Shown here in pieces: positions 1 through 11,244 of a stretch of 64,000 nt of DNA (position 1 is the stretch's first letter; each line of letters begins with the position of its first letter). The stretch spans positions 2,108,001 through 2,172,000 of the forward strand of contig JABELC010000003.1 in the NCBI GenBank assembly GCA_028455995.1, read 5' to 3'. This DNA comes from Scleromitrula shiraiana. Its lineage: Eukaryota; Ascomycota; Leotiomycetes; Helotiales; Sclerotiniaceae. The translations under genes were made by a program, and so were the position numbers. The notes under the pieces are model-generated. The model had not been told where the DNA came from, searched no databases, and saw only the letters and a program-made list of their open reading frames with translations.

Positions 1-256
1 TATGGCTTCGGTTTGTTATCTTATCGATAACTTCAACCAAATATATTTTTATGAGTGGGGGCATGTTCATCCAATTATTAGTCAGCGCAAGCCGAGACAA
101 GGCTGGCTATGAATATCAAAATCTTGTCTAACATTCAAGTAACAATCAATAAATCGTGAAACGGTCACACATCTACGAGATAATTCCCATTTCAAACATT
201 TACGCCTAATTTATCTCGGTCAATATCATTCATAAAGCGCGAATATATCCACAACC

Positions 257-859
257 ATGTCCGAAAACATTCCCGAATCAATTCCAACGTCTGCGGACCC
301 GCGCTCCAAACGACCTCCCAAGCGTCGCGCCATCTCCCCGCGCTCGGCAACCGCATCACAGATTGACAAATTAATGTCCGCGCCTGAAAAAGACATATTC
401 ATTCCATCTTCTAGTTCATTGGTCAAGAAAAACGATGGGTCAAATGTTCCAGAAATAGTGCAGAATGTTCAGGGTAGTTCTGCAGGAGCTGGATCTGGCG
501 AATTTCATGTTTATAAGGCGAGTAGGAGGAGGGAATATGAGAGATTGAAGACAATGGATGAAGAGGTTAGGAAGGAGGAGGAGACTGAGAAGTGGGAGAG
601 GGAAAAGAAAGAGAGAGAGGAGAAGGATGCAGAAAAGACGAGGAAGAATAGGGAGAAGAGGGAAAAGAAGCTTAAAAAGAAGAAGGGTGGAAATGTGAGT
701 ACTGGTACTGGCGCTGCCGGTACAGGAACACAGCCTGGTGTGATCAAGCCTAGAATTGAGATTAATGGGGAAAGCAATGGTGAACATGAGGGTGGTGAGC
801 AGAATGGCACTACAGAAACAGAGGAACAAATTGGGATTATCATACACGACGATGATTGA
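257..859 (+). CDS. PRKRIP1-like splicing protein (DUF1168)
   Basis: Single-exon frame of 200 residues. The core GSSAGAGSGEFHVYKASRRR (about residues 73-92) is the hallmark of the DUF1168/PRKRIP1 family. It is followed by a long highly charged Glu/Lys/Arg helix (about 95-145) ending in a KKLKKKK basic stretch. The N-terminus is basic and Ser/Pro-rich; the C-terminus is Gly/Glu-rich and probably disordered. In animals this protein is a component of the catalytic spliceosome, where its long helix bridges snRNP parts, so a nuclear splicing role is inferred. Length is close to the roughly 180 residues of animal homologues. The start is the first ATG of the frame, directly before the proline/arginine-rich leader. 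It converges with the CCT3 gene, whose stop lies about 220 bp away. Confidence 0.85.
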   Translation: MSENIPESIPTSADPRSKRPPKRRAISPRSATASQIDKLMSAPEKDIFIPSSSSLVKKNDGSNVPEIVQNVQGSSAGAGSGEFHVYKASRRREYERLKTMDEEVRKEEETEKWEREKKEREEKDAEKTRKNREKREKKLKKKKGGNVSTGTGAAGTGTQPGVIKPRIEINGESNGEHEGGEQNGTTETEEQIGIIIHDDD

Positions 860-1079
860 AGTTTGGCACTGTAAATTTTTACTTCGATGTCAGAATGTAG
901 AGGAACGCATTGTGAAAGGGTTTCAAGCGAGAAAAAAAACCACCACCATGAAGATGGCGGCTTGCTTGGCAGTGTATGTCATGAAATGCATTCGTTAACC
1001 GTGAGCTGTCTATGCTATGGTTACAGGGGTATGCTCAACCACATTGTCATCGCTTTTTAAATATACTAATATTGAAAGA

Positions 1080-3005
1080 TTATTCCTCTCCGCCACCAGG
1101 TGCTCCGGGCTGTCTTGCAGCCTTCGCGCTGCAGATATCATCAACTCTCAGAAGGAGACAAGCGGACTGTAAGATGAATTAGCAATAGTGCAGCAAATTA
1201 ATAGACTTTTGACATACCTCAACTGCAGTCTTAATACTTTGTAGCTTGACTGCCTCTGGTTCCCATACTCCATACTCGTTCATATCAACCAAAGTACCCT
1301 TATCTCCATCAATACCCCACGAGCTTCCACCCTCAGCATGCTTAGCTCTTAAAGCAGTGAGAACTCTGACTGGACTTTGACCTGCGTTCTGAATCAAAGT
1401 TCTTGGGATAACCTCCATAGCTTCGGCAACGGCCTTGTATGGCCATTGTTGCACACCCTCAATACTCTTTGCAAGTTGACCTAATCTAACAGCCACGGCC
1501 ATTTCAGTGGCACCACCTCCTGGTGATAATCTGGGGTGGAACATAACATTACGTGCAACAGCCATAGCATCAGCCAAGTTTCGGTCAATTTCGTTTAGGA
1601 TGTCCTTAGATGGACCTCTCAGCAAAATAGTGCATGCCTTTGGCGTCTTGCACTTGGTCAAGAATGTAAAGTACTCGTCACCAATCTTCTCAATCTCGAA
1701 AAGTCCACATTGTGTCCCTACATCGGATTCCTGGAGATCGTCTACTCTGTTAACGACAGTTGCGCCAGTGGCACGGGCGATTCTGTTGTTATCTGTCTTT
1801 CGGACACGACGGAGAGCAGTTACGTTGCCCTTCATCAAATAGTGCTGTGCAAGATCTAAAAATGTCAGGAAAGTCCTTGTGCAATATAGAGAGCCAACAT
1901 ACCTGATACACCCTTTTCAGTGATAACCAAATCTGGCTTAAGGGCAAGAATGTGATCGCACATAAGCTTGACCTGCTCTTCCTCAATTTGCAACATTTTA
2001 TTCCAATCTTCCTCCTTGCTGATCTCGATGTTTGTCTGCGATTCACCCTTCTTGTACTCCAAAGTGCAATCTAACAGAACAATTCTTGGGTTTTCGATTC
2101 TCCGTCTCATCTTTGGATGGGTAATATCTTTGTTGAGCATAACACCATCTAAAACTCTGCTGTCCTCAATTTCTCCACCGGGAATCTTCTCGACTCTTGC
2201 ATATCTCTTAATATCGACTTCTTTCTTACCACCGCCAATATCATGAGTTACGGTTCTCACAGCCTTGAGTGCCAAATTGCACATAAGTTCAGACCATCTG
2301 GAGACGAATTTGGTGCCGATGGAGGAAGAAATGAGTTGGTACATAGCTTTGTCATCGTTGATATCGACTGGTAAAGAGATTTCTTCAATAATTTCGAGGG
2401 CATCTTTTAGTGCTGCCTTGAAGGCGGATATAATAACGACTGGATGAATGTTTCTCTCGAGTTGTGGAAGAGCTTGTGCTAGCATTTCACCAGCTAAAAA
2501 ATATAAGCTGCATGTCTTGTATCTTCGAAATGAATCTGCCTACCCAAGATAATAACAGTAGTGGTTCCATCTCCAACTTCCTCGTCTTGTGTTCTACTTA
2601 ACTCAATCATGCTCTTTGCGGCAGGGTGTGAAACTTCGATTTCTCTGAGGATAGCGTGGCCGTCATTTGTTAAAACAATACCTCCCATAGGATCTAACAA
2701 CATCTTCAACATAGCCTTTGGTCCCAAACATGATCGAATAATATCTGCGACACTGTTACATGTCAGTTCTGGCTTTGTGATGTAGTGGGGCGGTGGGAGT
2801 CTGCTCCAGATGAACCGTACGTCTTAGCTGCTGTAATATTTGACATCTGAGCCTTTCGTCCAGTTTGCCTATCACCACTCTGGGTGTCTAGGAGTAAAAG
2901 TCAGCATCCTCACTGTTTCTAAAATAATGAGGGTAGGAGGGGTAAGTCGGTGGGTAAGGCCAGAGACTTTTGGAACTTACTCATTACCAATACCGGCGCC
3001 TGCAT
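1080..3005 (-). CDS. CCT3: CCT3, chaperonin TCP-1 subunit gamma
   Basis: Six exons join into a 538-residue group II chaperonin subunit: 3005-2981, 2887-2821, 2752-2544, 2493-1903, 1855-1218 and 1166-1080, all with GT-AG introns. The first exon encodes MQAPVLVM. Family motifs are visible: LGPKAMLKMLLDPMGG, NDGHAILREI, the ATP-hydrolysis motif GDGTTTVI, and the apical-domain segments RRIENPRIVLLD and GVSDLAQHYL. Gamma identity is supported by the segment LMKGNVTALRRVRKTDNNRI and the C-terminal SACLLLRVDDICSAK. The product is one of eight subunits of the cytosolic TRiC/CCT ring, which folds actin, tubulin and WD40 proteins using ATP. Length matches the family (about 535-545). The stop is TAA at 1082-1080. 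No damage is seen. Confidence 0.96.
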
Positions 3006-4278
3006 CTTGAAAGCTTATTTGATGATCTGCCAAGATTTTGTTGTAATGCTCAACAAGAAAATGAGTTAACAGATCGTATTGGTATGAATGGAGGGTAGTT
3101 GTAGGATAATCTGAAGCTTTTTCTATAGCTCTGCGCGTTGTATATCGCGTTTACAAAAAATCTTGGTGCACGGGCCACCAATGAACCTTTTAAAGTTCGT
3201 CGTCGCCGCTTCTAATCAACCCCTCACCACAGACCCTCAAAACACTTTCGTCTCTTGTCGACAAGTATAGTTGTTAGCTAGGAAGCTGTTTGTTATGTAC
3301 CTACAGTGTAATTCATATACTCGTCGGTGTCTATTACAGAAGAGCAATGCAACTTCTTGTACATACCTCAAGGTCTACAATTGCGCTCTCGGAAGGATAT
3401 AATCCGCAGTAATGGCAAACTTGATTGAAATGTTGACTGGCCTAAGCTAGAGTGTGACTACGAGACTTGCTAAGTAGCCCTTCGTGTTCGCCGAAGCCTG
3501 GATGTGTAGTTATCAGTATTTCGATAGTATTTCAACACTGCTTGAATCTCAAGGTATATATTTCACTTGCTATTTGCAGCCGTTGTCATTCACATGTTAT
3601 CATACATCATATCCCAATAATCTTAGCTCTTTGAGTAACTTCGGAAACGGCTATAATACGCTGTACACGGAATTCTTTCTATAACTACTCTCTTCTGTCA
3701 AGTGTTTACTTCTCGGATCATATCACCCATTACCATACCTGTTCCTCCACAGATCTGTTATAGGCTTCTAGAGCTAGACCTAAATCACTATTATACCTTC
3801 CTCAGTACTGAAGCTTATACAGTATTGGATGTTATTTAATATGAATCTAAGAACAAGAAACTCATACTATCTACGATACTGAGAGTATCGAAAAGATTGG
3901 ACGGTTGAAGGTAAGAGGCTTCCTGTAACACAGTTCAAAGGGTTTGAAGGATTCACTCACTTAACCCAGCATAAACGTATACAAAATCGGCCTACAGGAA
4001 CGAGATCACTCCAAATAACTCGAAATGAAGTGAACTGCTGTCCCAATATAGAGGAATTTGCCCCCGCTCCCCCTGGGGAGGGGAGATACGAAACTGGAAG
4101 ACAAAACAATTAATATGGAAAATGGTGTAATCCATTCACCTTGCTTATAAGGATATATAAGCTGCAGAATATTCTCCCAGGATGCATCTTTTCTTCAACA
4201 CATGCAGCAGAAAAACCATTTGAATGGGGACCAATTAATCTAAAGCCAGTCGCCGAGAGACCACGAAAATATCAGCAC
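3006..4278. other. Intergenic region upstream of CCT3
   Basis: About 1.3 kb between the CCT3 start and the 2EXR pseudogene. The part next to CCT3 should hold its promoter, but no unambiguous TATA box was identified. A 66-codon frame at 3484-3684 has no recognisable domain. A pyrimidine/purine run lies near 4061-4085. Nothing else can be supported. Confidence 0.4.
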
Positions 4279-4852
4279 ATGACTTTCTTCCCTTCCCTCA
4301 ATTCGCAGAATTTCCTTACAATATCCAACTGATAGTTTGGCACTATGCCCTCAAGAACCGCGCACCAAGATATATATATCAGCATCAAATCATCAGATGA
4401 CTTTGTAGATTGTCAGTTCTGGGGTCGACAGGTGTTTCAATATGGAGCACATTCATCATCTGGAGCATACTTGGACATCCCACCATTATTACACGCCTGC
4501 CATGATTCCAGAAAAGAGGCTTTAAAGTACTATGAACTCTCTTTCGAACAACAACTTGCACATCCGGTGTATTTTGATTACGGAAAAGATCAAATTACCC
4601 TGGCGCCCAAAGGACCTTGGGCGTACGGTTTTTATGATGGACTTGAGGAAATGCTTGGACAATGGGAGAAATGACCTAATGGGTATAGTTAAGAAAAGAG
4701 GCCTCGAGGTTCACATAGGACACAGATTGGAGGATGTTGCAGAAGTGTCTCGTACTGCTCGGCGCCGAATGGTAATTCGAATTGCTCTGGACCTTGGCGG
4801 GGACTTTGGTCAAGATATAGAAAAGCTTCTGGATATAGAGCAGCGGCTTTGA
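4279..4852 (+). pseudogene. 2EXR-domain protein, frameshifted pseudogene
   Basis: Homology to fungal 2EXR proteins is spread over all three forward frames. Near 4290-4350 one frame gives FPQFAEFPYNIQLIVWHYAL, the conserved 2EXR opening. From about 4370 a second frame gives PPLLHACHDSRKEALKYYEL and VYFDYGKD, the second conserved block, up to a stop at about 4672. A third frame then carries KKRGLEVHIGHRLEDVAEVS to 4852. No GT-AG intron accounts for the switches. The first interior shift falls at the short TA run near 4366-4378 and the second near GAGAAATGA at about 4665-4675; a further shift is needed to reach the ATG at 4279. 2EXR proteins form large, fast-evolving families in leotiomycetes with unknown function. 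Sequencing errors at the TA run are an alternative for one shift, but not readily for all. Confidence 0.7.
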
Positions 4853-5214
4853 AACGTAAATTAGTCGATGTTTCTTTGGAAAACTAACCTAAGGGAAATA
4901 ACCATTACGATATAACATACACCAATAATGAATCAAAATTTTCATGCATTGACATGCGTTTTCTCCCAATCCGTATTTATAGCTACTTGCTATGCGTGAA
5001 TTCCAATTGTTTACATGAACAACTTTTGTTGAGAACATAAGCTTTCTTTCAACACATTTAGGCTAAATTGAACGCAATACTCGTCCCATTCAATAACTAA
5101 CAATTGGTGACCAACAGCACGCGCAATCAATCCACACAAAATTTCCCATTTGATTACACCCATCTCAAACCACTTCGCCAGCCATCAAATCAACCACAAT
5201 TCTTCCTACTCAGA
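4853..5214. other. Intergenic, methyltransferase promoter
   Basis: About 360 bp between the 2EXR pseudogene and the methyltransferase start. The last part is A/C-rich with CAA and ATCAAACC runs, as is usual for fungal 5' leaders. No distinct motif is seen. Confidence 0.35.
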
Positions 5215-6213
5215 ATGTCCACCTCCCAAAATCCCCTCTGGTCCTCCCCCCAAGTGGCACAAGACTACCTTAGCATCGAGCGCATCACCCGCCCCGCAGG
5301 CGAACACCTGATCTCCCAATCCGGCATCTTATCAGCCCAAGAAAACCCTCTGACCGTGCTAGACAATGCATGCGGAACCGGAATAATTTCACGCATTCTC
5401 TATGAAAAACTAAATGATGTCCAGAAAATTAATTTGAAATTAACGTGTGGTGATCTTACTAGTGGCATGGTGGAATATATGGAACATGTGATTGCGGAGG
5501 AGAAATGGACGGGTGCAGAGGCGAAGATCATTGATGCACAGGTGAGTGGATGATGGATAATCCTTAATGTTATTGTATTGATTGTGTCCTGGTATTAGGA
5601 GACTAGACTGCCTGATAATCATTTTACGCACGTTATTATGAATCTGGGATTCCAAACAATACCACGTACACTAGATGCATTACATGGCAAGTAAACTATT
5701 ATGTACTTCCAATATACCGTAAATTCTTTAGAAACATCTAACAGTTCCTAAGAATGCATCCGAATCCTCCGTCCCGCTGGCATCCTAGCCTCCACAACCT
5801 GGGAACATGTCGGCTGGATCGATCTCATGCAAAGCGTCACCTCCACCATCCCCTCCGCACCTCCCTACCCCTCCAAAACCGCAATCATGAAACTCCTCTC
5901 AGATGGTTCGTGGGAAGATCGCTCATGGATTGTTGAGACGTTTGAGAATCAAGGTTTGGCGGATGTAAAAGTTGTTTCTCATCCCTTGTTGATGAAATGG
6001 GATAGTGTGAAGGAGTTTATGCATTCATCGTTTCAGAGGGTGATTAGTATGTTTCCCTTGAAGTTGTGGAGTGAGGAGGATAGGGAGAAATATGGGTCGC
6101 TTCTGGTTCCGGCTCTGGAGACGTTTTTGATGGATAAATATGGCGAAAATTCGTCGTTTGATTTGGAGATGGTTGCGATTACTGCTACAGGTAGAAAGCC
6201 ATCTAAGAATTAG
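5215..6213 (+). CDS. Class I SAM-dependent methyltransferase
   Basis: Three exons (5215-5541, 5599-5686, 5753-6213) give a 291-residue protein. Residues about 45-60 carry the SAM-binding motif I VLDNACGTGIISRIL, and CGDLTSGMVEYM follows as motif II. The second exon gives HFTHVIMNLGFQTIP, the usual post-motif segment, and the third begins ECIRILRPAGILASTTWEHV. This is the layout of small cytosolic UbiE/Coq5-like methyltransferases often found in fungal secondary metabolism. The substrate is unknown, and no backbone enzyme lies nearby. Intron 1 is GT-AG, but intron 2 starts with GCAAGT and ends CTAAG, a GC-AG intron; GT alternatives give stops or the wrong frame. The ATG at 5215 is preferred over the upstream frame because the methyltransferase homology starts directly after it. 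Confidence 0.82.
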
Positions 6214-6341
6214 ATAGGTAACAACTACCATAGCTGGGAGTAATAAATCGCTTTGGACCAAAAGAATATAGATTTGCCAAATACTTGCAATCATCAGACA
6301 TTGGTATCTTCTAAATCATTAACCACCGCTATAATACTACA

Positions 6342-9101
6342 TTATTTAACATTAAGCCACGCCATTCCCAATAACACATCCCGAGAAACTGCACTCTCCC
6401 AATCAATAGGAACTTCAGCCTTCTGTCCACCTTTATTCTGCAACCCTATTAATCTATCACCCTTAAAATAAACCAAAGTTCCCAATTTTCCATTTCCAGC
6501 CGCCGTAATTCTATACAATGGTCCAGCACTATGAAGAACCTTCTTTTCAGGCAAAAATTGCAGATCATTCTCAATACACCAATCTTCAACTTGATGACGG
6601 AAGGAAACTTCTTCAACGACAGGTGCAACTTGCACTGGTGTAGGTGGTGCTGGTGGTGGAGATGTTTTGGTACGGTGATGGGGAGTAGTAGCGGGAGCAG
6701 GGAGATGAGTTGAAGCTTTAGAGCCGAGATCAAGTGCTTGATTGATCATTTGATGACCCTTTTCGAATTCTTCTTGTATAGATTTAAGAGCCTTTATTTC
6801 AGAAGGGAAGACATCGTCGCGCCACCATTCAAACCATTGGCCGATTTCCTGGTTGGGTCCAACCACGGTAAGCCATTGATGTAAAACATTATGCCACATG
6901 GGAAATACAGTTTCCGCAATGACTTGTCCGACAACTCGAGGTTTGAGAATATCTTTCCAGGCAAATATTCCTTGCAAACTAGACATGTATGGAGCTTGAT
7001 CGTTAGGGTCGACCACAAAGTTTTTCTCGTTCTTCAAGAATTTGGCCATGCTTGGTAAAACATGATTCATGATTAGAGGGGTCCAGGTATCATTATTTGG
7101 GCTTGGGCAAAGAACCTCACGCCACTGCTGAAGACCAGGTATGACTCCTCTATGGAAGTCCCAAGAATCAATGAGATGACGGAACTTCCTTTTAACATCA
7201 CTAACGAGACCCGTTGAACTTTTGGGATCGGCGTGATAGGGTGATAGATATTGCAACCAAGGAAATAGCCATAGATGTGGTAACTCATGATTTCGTCTCT
7301 TTTTCGGATTCCAAGATGAGACGGCCTCGTTGAGCTTACCTACTATGGCTTGATCGAGTATCTGAGACCTTACAAATTTTGGTAAGAGACCTTCCCAGGT
7401 ATCTAGAAATGCCAGGACTGGAGCTGGATTGTGTACATCCCAACCCTGATTAATAGACGATACAACTTTAGGAAATATGATCTTATATATCATACTTTCG
7501 TATGGCGTTGTGGATTTGACTCTAATCTTATGCGAGCCGTTTATTAAAGAATCTTGCTTCACCATAGCGTTCTCATTTGCTATAGCTCCCAAAATGTGTC
7601 GGATGTTGTAAAGATTTGGTACCATACCATTTAATTTAGGATCTTCTAAAGGCTGCCACCCTTCTGTTGCTTGACGAAGAAATGGATGAACAGCCGCAAC
7701 GGCAATATTCGATAGTTCTTCGTTAGATCCGGATATTTCAAGGCCATCGACAGCTGTAAGTGCCTCAATGACTGGGTCCCACTGACCATCCTGTACGGCT
7801 TTGGTTATACCATTTACACTTTCCGCAAATAATTTCAATTGGTCATATTGTCGTTGTTCTTCATCCAATTCTTGTTGTTGTTGTATAAGTTCCATCTCGG
7901 TGTATGCTTTTCGTTCTTCTAAGCTCTTCCACTCTTCTACAAAGGCCGAAAGGTCATTCTGAGCTCTTCGGGCCAATTTCTTATTCTCTATTTGTTCTAC
8001 GCTCTCGGTTCTAGGTGGTCCCGCAGTAGGCGTTAAAAGTCCAGAAGTAGAGGTTAACAACTTTTGACCAGGTCCAGTCATATCCAGAATAGGCGCAAAT
8101 GCTTCCGGAATCTCCAGACCAGGAGCAGCTCGTTGTACTTCTTCCACAGTCCGGTATTTGGGCTTCGGAGCTCTTTTTGGCGTGCTCATCCCACTCATTC
8201 CACTATCGGTGCCACTCGTCTTTGGTTTTCTTCGTCGCTTCTTCCTCTCTTCGTCAGAATCTTCGATTTTCTCCCCCCTAAGTTTGGCCTGCCGTTTCTC
8301 CTCTTCTTTCTCTTGCTTTGATTTCTCAGAGACAGCACCAAGACCTACACCCTGAGGCCGTAATGTCACTTCAATAACTCCGCTTCGACCTTGGCCCTCC
8401 TTTCCTAAACCCTGCCCTTCTTTATAACCCATCTTTGCCATCATTCTCGCAGCGAACGACATCCCATTCACTGGTGTTGCCCCGCCAGCACCTTTATTCC
8501 CCCCTCGTCCATGGGAAGGAGTTGAAAAGGCGCTCGGCCTTACAATTCTAGGCGTCGAATCTTTCTCATCATCGTTGTCTAACAGAATCGGATTGTTCGC
8601 CGAAGATGGCACAAATCCTCGACCTAGAGGCGTACTTGAATTCGAACCCAAACCCGTGTGTTTCGATTTCGACGGAGCAGGACTTTGAAAACCCAAACCC
8701 TTCCCCGCAGACCCAAATACCAGCCCTGTTGGTGCAGCTTGTTCTTCCTGGTCTTCCATTTCCTCATCTTCGTCCTCATTTCCAGCTTCGTCCTCTTCAT
8801 CATCCTCATCATGTTCATCCTCATCTAAAGTCCCCTTCTTTTCCCCGCCCGAAACAAAACTCATTCCCTTCCCTCTCAGGCTCTTTTTCTTCCACCGTTT
8901 ACCAGGGCCCTCATCTTCACTTTCGCTTCCAAAAACTCCCAAGGCGGCACTTTCCTTTGCGTCGCGACCAGTACGCCTTCGTTTTCTGGGGTTATAATCT
9001 GCGAATTCTTCTTGGGGATCGGTTGATGGGTGTAGGAAATCGTCTTCTTCACCAGAAGACTCATCGGAGGAGTCGCGTGCAAAAGGGTTCATAGACATCA
9101 T
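6342..9101 (-). CDS. TFIP11/Ntr1-like G-patch splicing factor
   Basis: Uninterrupted 919-residue protein. The acidic N-terminus (to about residue 130) is typical of the TIP_N region. A G-patch domain follows at about 210-255, SFAARMMAKMGYKEGQGLGK, then RSGVIEVTLRPQGVGLG. A basic Lys/Arg segment and a Gln/Glu coiled coil (QQQQELDEEQRQYDQLKLF) precede the GCFC-like domain (about 400-800), with segments such as WDVHNPAPVLAFLDTWEGLL and HLWLFPWLQYL. Ntr1/Spp382 and human TFIP11 recruit and activate the DEAH helicase Prp43/DHX15 through the G-patch to dismantle the post-splicing intron-lariat spliceosome. The length is in the expected range (about 700-920). Start: the first ATG at 9101 reads MMSMNPFARDSSDE; the second or fourth codon could also serve. 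Large open frames on the opposite strand are shadows. Confidence 0.93.
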   Translation of the reverse strand: MMSMNPFARDSSDESSGEEDDFLHPSTDPQEEFADYNPRKRRRTGRDAKESAALGVFGSESEDEGPGKRWKKKSLRGKGMSFVSGGEKKGTLDEDEHDEDDEEDEAGNEDEDEEMEDQEEQAAPTGLVFGSAGKGLGFQSPAPSKSKHTGLGSNSSTPLGRGFVPSSANNPILLDNDDEKDSTPRIVRPSAFSTPSHGRGGNKGAGGATPVNGMSFAARMMAKMGYKEGQGLGKEGQGRSGVIEVTLRPQGVGLGAVSEKSKQEKEEEKRQAKLRGEKIEDSDEERKKRRRKPKTSGTDSGMSGMSTPKRAPKPKYRTVEEVQRAAPGLEIPEAFAPILDMTGPGQKLLTSTSGLLTPTAGPPRTESVEQIENKKLARRAQNDLSAFVEEWKSLEERKAYTEMELIQQQQELDEEQRQYDQLKLFAESVNGITKAVQDGQWDPVIEALTAVDGLEISGSNEELSNIAVAAVHPFLRQATEGWQPLEDPKLNGMVPNLYNIRHILGAIANENAMVKQDSLINGSHKIRVKSTTPYESMIYKIIFPKVVSSINQGWDVHNPAPVLAFLDTWEGLLPKFVRSQILDQAIVGKLNEAVSSWNPKKRRNHELPHLWLFPWLQYLSPYHADPKSSTGLVSDVKRKFRHLIDSWDFHRGVIPGLQQWREVLCPSPNNDTWTPLIMNHVLPSMAKFLKNEKNFVVDPNDQAPYMSSLQGIFAWKDILKPRVVGQVIAETVFPMWHNVLHQWLTVVGPNQEIGQWFEWWRDDVFPSEIKALKSIQEEFEKGHQMINQALDLGSKASTHLPAPATTPHHRTKTSPPPAPPTPVQVAPVVEEVSFRHQVEDWCIENDLQFLPEKKVLHSAGPLYRITAAGNGKLGTLVYFKGDRLIGLQNKGGQKAEVPIDWESAVSRDVLLGMAWLNVK

Positions 9102-9669
9102 AAATCGTTAAGAAATTCGAAAGAGTTGATATTATTATCTTTAGGCAAGTAAGGCAAGCTTTAAGATTATTTTGATAGCGATTTAAGGTTTATATCCCTG
9201 TCAAGTAATATAATGACTAAGACTATTTAGGAAAGGTCTATGGTTCTGAGATTTCATCATCAGAAACTTAGTCATCATTGGCTTTTATGCCCAACTCGAA
9301 GCTAATTCTAGTTGTTTGCTACTTGACTTCACCCGAATGAGGGCCACTAACCACCAAATTACTAAATTGCATTATAATCACTATTCAAATCTCTAGACAA
9401 CAATATCCGAGTGTCCCATATATATATATATATATTTGAAAGTTACAAAGTGTGTTATATGTCATTAACATCCAAATCAAAATACAATATGGCATTGTTA
9501 CAGATCTAGGTAAAACTACTACGCCCCTGCTATCCAATTCGACTTGCACTTCTCCATCAAGCTTCAAACCTAGCTCAAGATATTACTACAAACCAACGAG
9601 AAAAATGCTGCCTTTTCTAATTTTACAATATGATTAAAGACTCGAGATGCTGGAGGAACATCAGAACCT
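9102..9669. other. Intergenic, TFIP11 upstream region
   Basis: About 570 bp between TFIP11 and the glycosyltransferase pseudogene. It contains a TA dinucleotide run at about 9420-9435. No other motif or gene was found. Confidence 0.35.
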
Positions 9670-11244
9670 CTACCAGTCATGCTCCACTCTCCAAGCATCA
9701 TCAATTTTCAGACCAGATTTAACGAGATCACAATCTCTATGGCCCCATTTCTCAGCAAAGACATGTTTCCCATGATCAATAGTCATCAAGATAGCCTCTT
9801 CAAACCCCTCACTATCTCGATAAAAAGGATCGTCTTGTCCTCCGACTTGTCTCGACTGCCAAGTATTTCTTCCTTGAAAATTTGCAGATTTCGCCCAAGT
9901 CATATGATCTAAAACATCTAGCAATTTTGCCCAGCTTTCCCCTCCTATATCTTCATCTATTCACTCTTTCTTGAGTTCCGAGGAGAGGTTTCTAGCCTCC
10001 AAGTTCCTAGATTCGATGTGTTTGACTTGATGCTGGGTATCCATAATATTCGCTTTCGCAAGCTCTTCCTCAACGGCATTAGGATCAACAAATAATGGCT
10101 GCTGTCCCCCTTTTTTTTGATACAAAACCTCGATGTCATCGAGACTACTTCCGATATCCCATATTTTTCCTGCAGGCAAATCCTCTATAGAGTAATTGGC
10201 CATCGCCAACCTCTCGTGCATATCGCAATCCGTCATGTAGAATGGAATCATGGTATCCCAACCACCGATATCAACATACGCTTCCGTGTTGACCACTGGA
10301 AGAACGAGGAATTAGTAATTGCTATGCTTCGAAGGATTCCAGAGGGAGAAGAGTAATTTATTTCATAGTAAGAATCCTGAAGGATACATGGGACGATCAA
10401 ATGAAAATTGAGATTGGGAATAGTAAAACCAAAGAACGGGCTATGCTCACATGTAAGAAGATCGTACGAGAAGAACTTGAGATCCCATCGTTCCATATTT
10501 CCCGTTTCCGCATCGGCGAGTTATCGCACTGCGTAAAGCATCAACGCAGTAATCATATACGGAGCGAAATTGACCAGGCCGCGGAGTAAGTTCATCAGGG
10601 TGCTCTTCTCTCCATTGATCCTCAAATGGCAATGCTACCAGATCCATATGGCTCCAGAAATATTGATACCATTTTCGTTTCAGAGCTGTCTACACATAGT
10701 AATTCTGCAATTGAGCGAACGTGAAAAGTGTGGGCGTAATAAGTATATTCACCCCTAACATCTCCAAGCGGGTATGATTAAGAAAAAAATGGATTTTGTA
10801 ATGACAGTTGCTCATTCTTATTCGAAAGCATCACACCGGTGTTTTCAACCACGTATATATCTGATGGAGGCCATCCTGCAGTAATCTACGAAACGACGAC
10901 TTGTTAGAGGACCCGCCAATTTCTAGTGAAACCTATAAAGAGAGGAGTCTTCTCAGGCACATGGGGAATTGGAGGGTAATTCCATTTTGAAATTGTAGGA
11001 AGGTCTGTAGCTAAATGTGCATGCAAAGCTGTTGGGAAATTATCAACTATAGGGTAGCTCTTTACTGGTTTGGGGGGTTTATATCGCGGGATTCTCGGAC
11101 TCTTGGCTTCGTGGGTTCTTCATGATCTAGGAAGGAGATTGAAGAGGGATGGGATTGTAGGTAGAAAACAGAGGTATGGATGGTAATGGCTACGACTGCG
11201 CTAAGGAGTATATAGCACTGGTGTAAAGTAGTTAATACCTTCAT
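9670..11244 (-). pseudogene. Type II membrane glycosyltransferase-like pseudogene
   Basis: Strong but broken coding homology on the minus strand. The first frame starts at 11244 with a hydrophobic anchor (YILLSAVVAITIHTSVFYL) expected of a Golgi type II protein. Following segments read PLFIGFTRNWRVL, ITAGWPPSDIYVVENTGVM, LGVNILITPTLFTFAQLQNY, SHMDLVALPFED, and, after an intron with GTGAGC donor near 10453, GGWDTMIPFYMTDCDMHERL with a DxD-like metal site. This is the layout of GT-A fold fungal glycosyltransferase-like proteins. Lesions: in-frame stops at 10906-10904 (TAA), 10888-10886 (TAG), 10692-10690 (TAG) and 9963-9961 (TGA); frameshifts near the six-G run at 11072-11077, the seven-A run at 10783-10789, and around 10500-10520. 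The homology ends at the stop at 9670. Most stops fit C-to-T changes of Gln or Arg codons. The gene is not functional as read. Confidence 0.8.

Noticed and set aside
8606..9094. 162-codon plus-strand frame
   Set aside because: Antisense shadow of the acidic N-terminal region of TFIP11; low-complexity Pro/His/Phe content and no domain.
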